Shown here: piece by piece, positions 61,895 through 64,000 of the stretch | How the letters are laid out: each line of letters starts with the position of its first letter | How positions within the stretch are numbered: the stretch's first letter is position 1 | DNA from: an uncultured Pirellula sp. | Lineage (GTDB): Bacteria > Planctomycetota > Planctomycetia > Pirellulales > Pirellulaceae | Direction: 5' to 3' | Length of the DNA: 64,000 nt | Assembly (NCBI GenBank): GCA_903858115.1 | Contig: CAIOHR010000006.1 | Span: forward strand, 1 to 64,000 | Made by a program: the position numbers and the translations under genes | Notes under the pieces: generated by a model | Seen by the model: only the letters and a program-made list of their open reading frames with translations | What the model was told of the DNA's origin: nothing | The model's database searches: none

Positions 61895-62007
61895 GTTATG
61901 GAATCCTCTAAAACTAGATCGAGCAAATAGCAATATTCCCCAATGGTACAAAAGCTGATCGAAAGTTTTCATCTTGCATGGAAAAGGCGCGCTGATTCTA
62001 AACCGGG

Positions 62008-63102
62008 TTAGCTGGAAGGATGGCCAAAGCAGTCACCATGGATTTGCCTTGCCACGGGAGTTGGGTCGGTATATCGATTCGAGCTGGTAAGCGGGTCAAC
62101 AATCTCGGATCGCATCGAATTACTTGGGCGATGCTCGAAGTCAGGTCGCGTTTGGAAGAATGCCTCAAGGGATGCAAGGTGGTTGGCATCCAAGTATCTC
62201 TGGATTCCCGCAAGAACATCCTTCACTCCGTCGGGCCCTTGGCGGTATAGCTCTGAAACCATCATCACCACATCTGCGCCAGCAATCATTGCTTTGATTG
62301 CATCCTCCCCGGAACGAATGCCTCCACTGGCCACCACAGGTATGCTTAATTCCTTGGAGTGGGTCTCTACAAGGCCCTCCAGGGTATGTCCGAGCGATGT
62401 AATTGGCGAGAGCTCCCAACCAATTGTCCAGTGTCTCCTGTCGATATCAACATCCCAGTGCGGGCGATGCGCAAAGAGCACCAATCCGTTTATTCCCACG
62501 TTCTGCAACTTAACCGCAATGGCTGCTGGATTCGTAAAACGCGCGTTCATCTTGAATGCGAGCGGTATGGTCACTTTGCGCCTGATCTGTGCTACCCAGT
62601 GAAGCATGCGATTCTCTACCTGCTCGCCCGATTCAGTGGGGTCACACCTTCCTATCTGCCAATTCAACTCCAATGCGTCGGCACCACTATCCTGAATTCT
62701 GATTGCATAGTCGAGCCAATCTCCTGTAGACGCCCCATGCATGCTGGCGACAAGTGGAAGATGAAACTCTGTCTTTATTGCTCCAATTGTTTTCAAATAC
62801 TCATCAGGACCGCCGTTGTAGCGATCTTGTTGCCGAGAATGACCACTTCGTTCGACGGCCTCTAAAGGACTCGACTGCAATATCGACTGATAAACTAATT
62901 GTTCTTGAAGAATCGAAGGGAGTACCACCGCACCAATTCCAGCATTTTCCAACAGACGAATCCTTTCCATATTGATGTGCAGCGGGCATGAACCAGCGAT
63001 GACTGGAGAATTCATTTTGAGTCCCATGAATGAAGACGCTAAACTCACCGTCACGTTATGCATGCCATTACCATGAGGAGGAATGGAGCTACTGTTTCTC
63101 AT
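62008..63102 (-). CDS. Dihydroorotate dehydrogenase-like protein
   Basis: A flavoprotein-like TIM-barrel protein of up to 364 residues. FMGLKMNSPVIAGSCPLHIN starts the barrel, DALELNWQIGRCDPTESGEQ follows near residue 150, and IPVVASGGIRSGEDAIKAMI with AGADVVMMVSELYRQGP gives the FMN phosphate-binding part. It resembles the DHOD-like proteins that lie beside pyruvate:ferredoxin oxidoreductase genes in other bacteria, rather than true PyrD: the catalytic Cys or Ser is not clearly in place. Its start is either 63102 (14-bp overlap with the gene before) or 63063 (MHNVTVSLASSFM). The last 40 residues are poorly ordered. Confidence 0.75.
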   Translation of the reverse strand: MRNSSSIPPHGNGMHNVTVSLASSFMGLKMNSPVIAGSCPLHINMERIRLLENAGIGAVVLPSILQEQLVYQSILQSSPLEAVERSGHSRQQDRYNGGPDEYLKTIGAIKTEFHLPLVASMHGASTGDWLDYAIRIQDSGADALELNWQIGRCDPTESGEQVENRMLHWVAQIRRKVTIPLAFKMNARFTNPAAIAVKLQNVGINGLVLFAHRPHWDVDIDRRHWTIGWELSPITSLGHTLEGLVETHSKELSIPVVASGGIRSGEDAIKAMIAGADVVMMVSELYRQGPDGVKDVLAGIQRYLDANHLASLEAFFQTRPDFEHRPSNSMRSEIVDPLTSSNRYTDPTPVARQIHGDCFGHPSS

Positions 63103-63631
63103 AATCTCTCGGTTCCGTAATCGTACTAGTTCCTTTCAAACAGCTCTCAAGCAATAGCAGAGTGTCTAGGGTTGCCAGGTCAATCGGTGCCACCAGCGTG
63201 GCATCAATTCCTGAAGCGACAGAACTTTCTCGCAAGTGGTAGTCTTCTTTTTCCACGACCCCCACAATTAGCATGTTGCTATCGGGAAAGTCCCAACGAA
63301 GGTGACGAGCCAGTTGAATTCCACTCATCCACGGTAAATCAAGTTGAAGAATGGCGACTTGGGGATGTTGAGTCGCTGCGAGGCGCAATGCTTCGAAACC
63401 ATTGGTTGCCAGTCGATGGCCTTCGGTCCACAAGCCAACATGTTTCGAAAGTCTTTCTGCGGATTCAGCATTCGAATCCACAATCAATACTCGCAATCCA
63501 TCGACAAGCCGGGGCATTGCCGCAGCGAGACAATTGCCAACTGCTGCGCGATCCTTTAGGGTTTGCAAGCTTCCTCCAGGATCAACCACCGATCGTGGTC
63601 CGTGAGGCACGGTGAGATTTGTTACAGGCAT
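63089..63631 (-). CDS. Receiver-like protein lacking the phosphoacceptor
   Basis: A 180-residue protein with a CheY-like fold. LRVLIVDSNAESAERLSKHV is beta 1 and helix 1, and VAILQLDLPWMSGIQLARHL is the usual phosphorylation region, but where the acceptor Asp should be (four residues before Pro100) stands Gln96. The lysine of the loop after beta 5 (normally K-P) is Ala148 in LVAPIDLATL. Only one of the two acidic residues after beta 1 remains. So it is a pseudo-receiver that probably works by protein binding. The first 45 residues are a linker without motif. It overlaps its neighbours by 10 and 14 bases. Confidence 0.75.
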   Translation of the reverse strand: MPVTNLTVPHGPRSVVDPGGSLQTLKDRAAVGNCLAAAMPRLVDGLRVLIVDSNAESAERLSKHVGLWTEGHRLATNGFEALRLAATQHPQVAILQLDLPWMSGIQLARHLRWDFPDSNMLIVGVVEKEDYHLRESSVASGIDATLVAPIDLATLDTLLLLESCLKGTSTITEPRDYEKQ

Positions 63632-63960
63632 TCGTCACTCCTTGATCTAATGATGGGCCAATAGTTGAGGTTCGGCTCTTTTGGGTAAACAACATGTATA
63701 CCGCTAATGATGACTCTGGCACCCTCGATAGTACGCACTGCTTCCTGAGCCATTTGCTTTAAGTAGAAAGTCGATACTTCTCCGTGAAGGTAGAGCCGCC
63801 CATCGCGAAAGTCGCAAGATAGCGCACGAACTTCTTTGTAGCTACTACGTTGAACACGCTGACAATCGAGGCGCGTGATTCTGCTGCTGATCTCCGCGAC
63901 TACCGAGAACGTCGCTGAAGGGGATTCGTCGACTTGTTCCAACAATAGTAGATGGCTCAT
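63622..63960 (-). CDS. BON-domain protein
   Basis: A 112-residue protein. VRALSCDFRDGRLYLHGEVS followed by TFYLKQMAQEAVRTIEGARV matches the BON domain (Leu-rich beta strand, GxV, then the helix with AQ-AV). BON domains bind membranes or lipids and often lie in outer-membrane or stress proteins. There is no signal peptide, so it is probably cytoplasmic. It is first of three overlapping genes, with the pseudo-receiver and DHOD-like genes after it. The unusual end LNYWPIIRSRSDECL falls within the overlap. Confidence 0.68.
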   Translation of the reverse strand: MSHLLLLEQVDESPSATFSVVAEISSRITRLDCQRVQRSSYKEVRALSCDFRDGRLYLHGEVSTFYLKQMAQEAVRTIEGARVIISGIHVVYPKEPNLNYWPIIRSRSDECL

Positions 63961-64000
63961 GCTATACAGCCCAGCCCACTGCTAACGACCTCCAAATCAA

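Overview
The window looks like a piece of a planctomycete chromosome, most likely from the Pirellulales (Rhodopirellula-like). The inference rests on three large secreted sulfatases, a PQQ-repeat protein, a pair of TIGR03067-type proteins, several secreted proteins of unknown function, weak or absent Shine-Dalgarno sequences, and gene families that resemble planctomycete ones. Base composition is moderate overall, with clearly more GC-rich blocks at about 30.6-36.0 kb and 55.5-57.7 kb. No database search was possible; family names come from motifs read in the translations.

Layout. (1) 0-10 kb: a PQQ-repeat protein/thioredoxin pair, a group II intron 3' remnant, small membrane and secreted proteins, remnants of two insertion sequences (an rve-type transposase and an IS66 end), and a divergent locus with two paralogous TIGR03067-like proteins. 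(2) 10.8-20.7 kb: an OprB-type porin and an AraC regulator face a run of three sulfatases with an HdeD-like membrane protein inside it. This looks like a uptake and desulfation locus for sulfated polysaccharides. (3) 21.6-29.9 kb: a tightly overlapping glycolate operon in the order glcB-glcD-glcE-glcF-glcG-permease, preceded by a remnant of an aspartic protease gene. (4) 30.6-36.0 kb: GC-rich plus-strand genes for a two-domain alpha/beta hydrolase, a glycosidase-like propeller protein and a TolB-like propeller protein. (5) 36.0-43.0 kb: a probable sugar-acid operon (enolase-superfamily dehydratase, DapA-family lyase, MFS transporter, ceramidase-like hydrolase), followed by a secreted protein fused to a DUF59 domain. 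(6) 43.2-50 kb: a membrane protein/winged-helix pair, a large nested inverted repeat, ispH, a TAT-exported molybdopterin oxidoreductase, two broken genes, an endonuclease/exonuclease/phosphatase protein and an NTF2-like protein.

(7) 50.4-59.8 kb is the most unusual part. It is a dense patchwork of truncated, frameshifted and chimeric genes from defence and NAD/ADP-ribose metabolism: a tRNA-Arg remnant, a slipin with an internal stop, an HsdS end piece with a 34-bp direct repeat, a DUF2357/PD-(D/E)XK nuclease with a frameshift and a stop, a Sir2 that has lost its zinc module, a truncated KptA, a Vat acetyltransferase fused to a piece of a membrane protein, a macrodomain fused to a ParE toxin, and a RusA piece. 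Intact genes among them are an unknown 359-residue protein, an SRPBCC protein, a TspO/CIA30 pair, an antitoxin, and a Fic/XRE module. (8) 60.3-64 kb: a Gfo/Idh oxidoreductase, a small secreted protein, and an overlapping trio of a BON-domain protein, a receiver lacking its phosphoacceptor, and a DHOD-like protein.

Two dispersed non-coding repeat families run through the intergenic spaces, and one of them appears to supply the C-terminus of a small secreted protein. The likely functional units are the sulfatase/porin locus, the glycolate operon, the sugar-acid operon, and the Fic/XRE module. The patchwork is best read as a decayed accessory or defence island.
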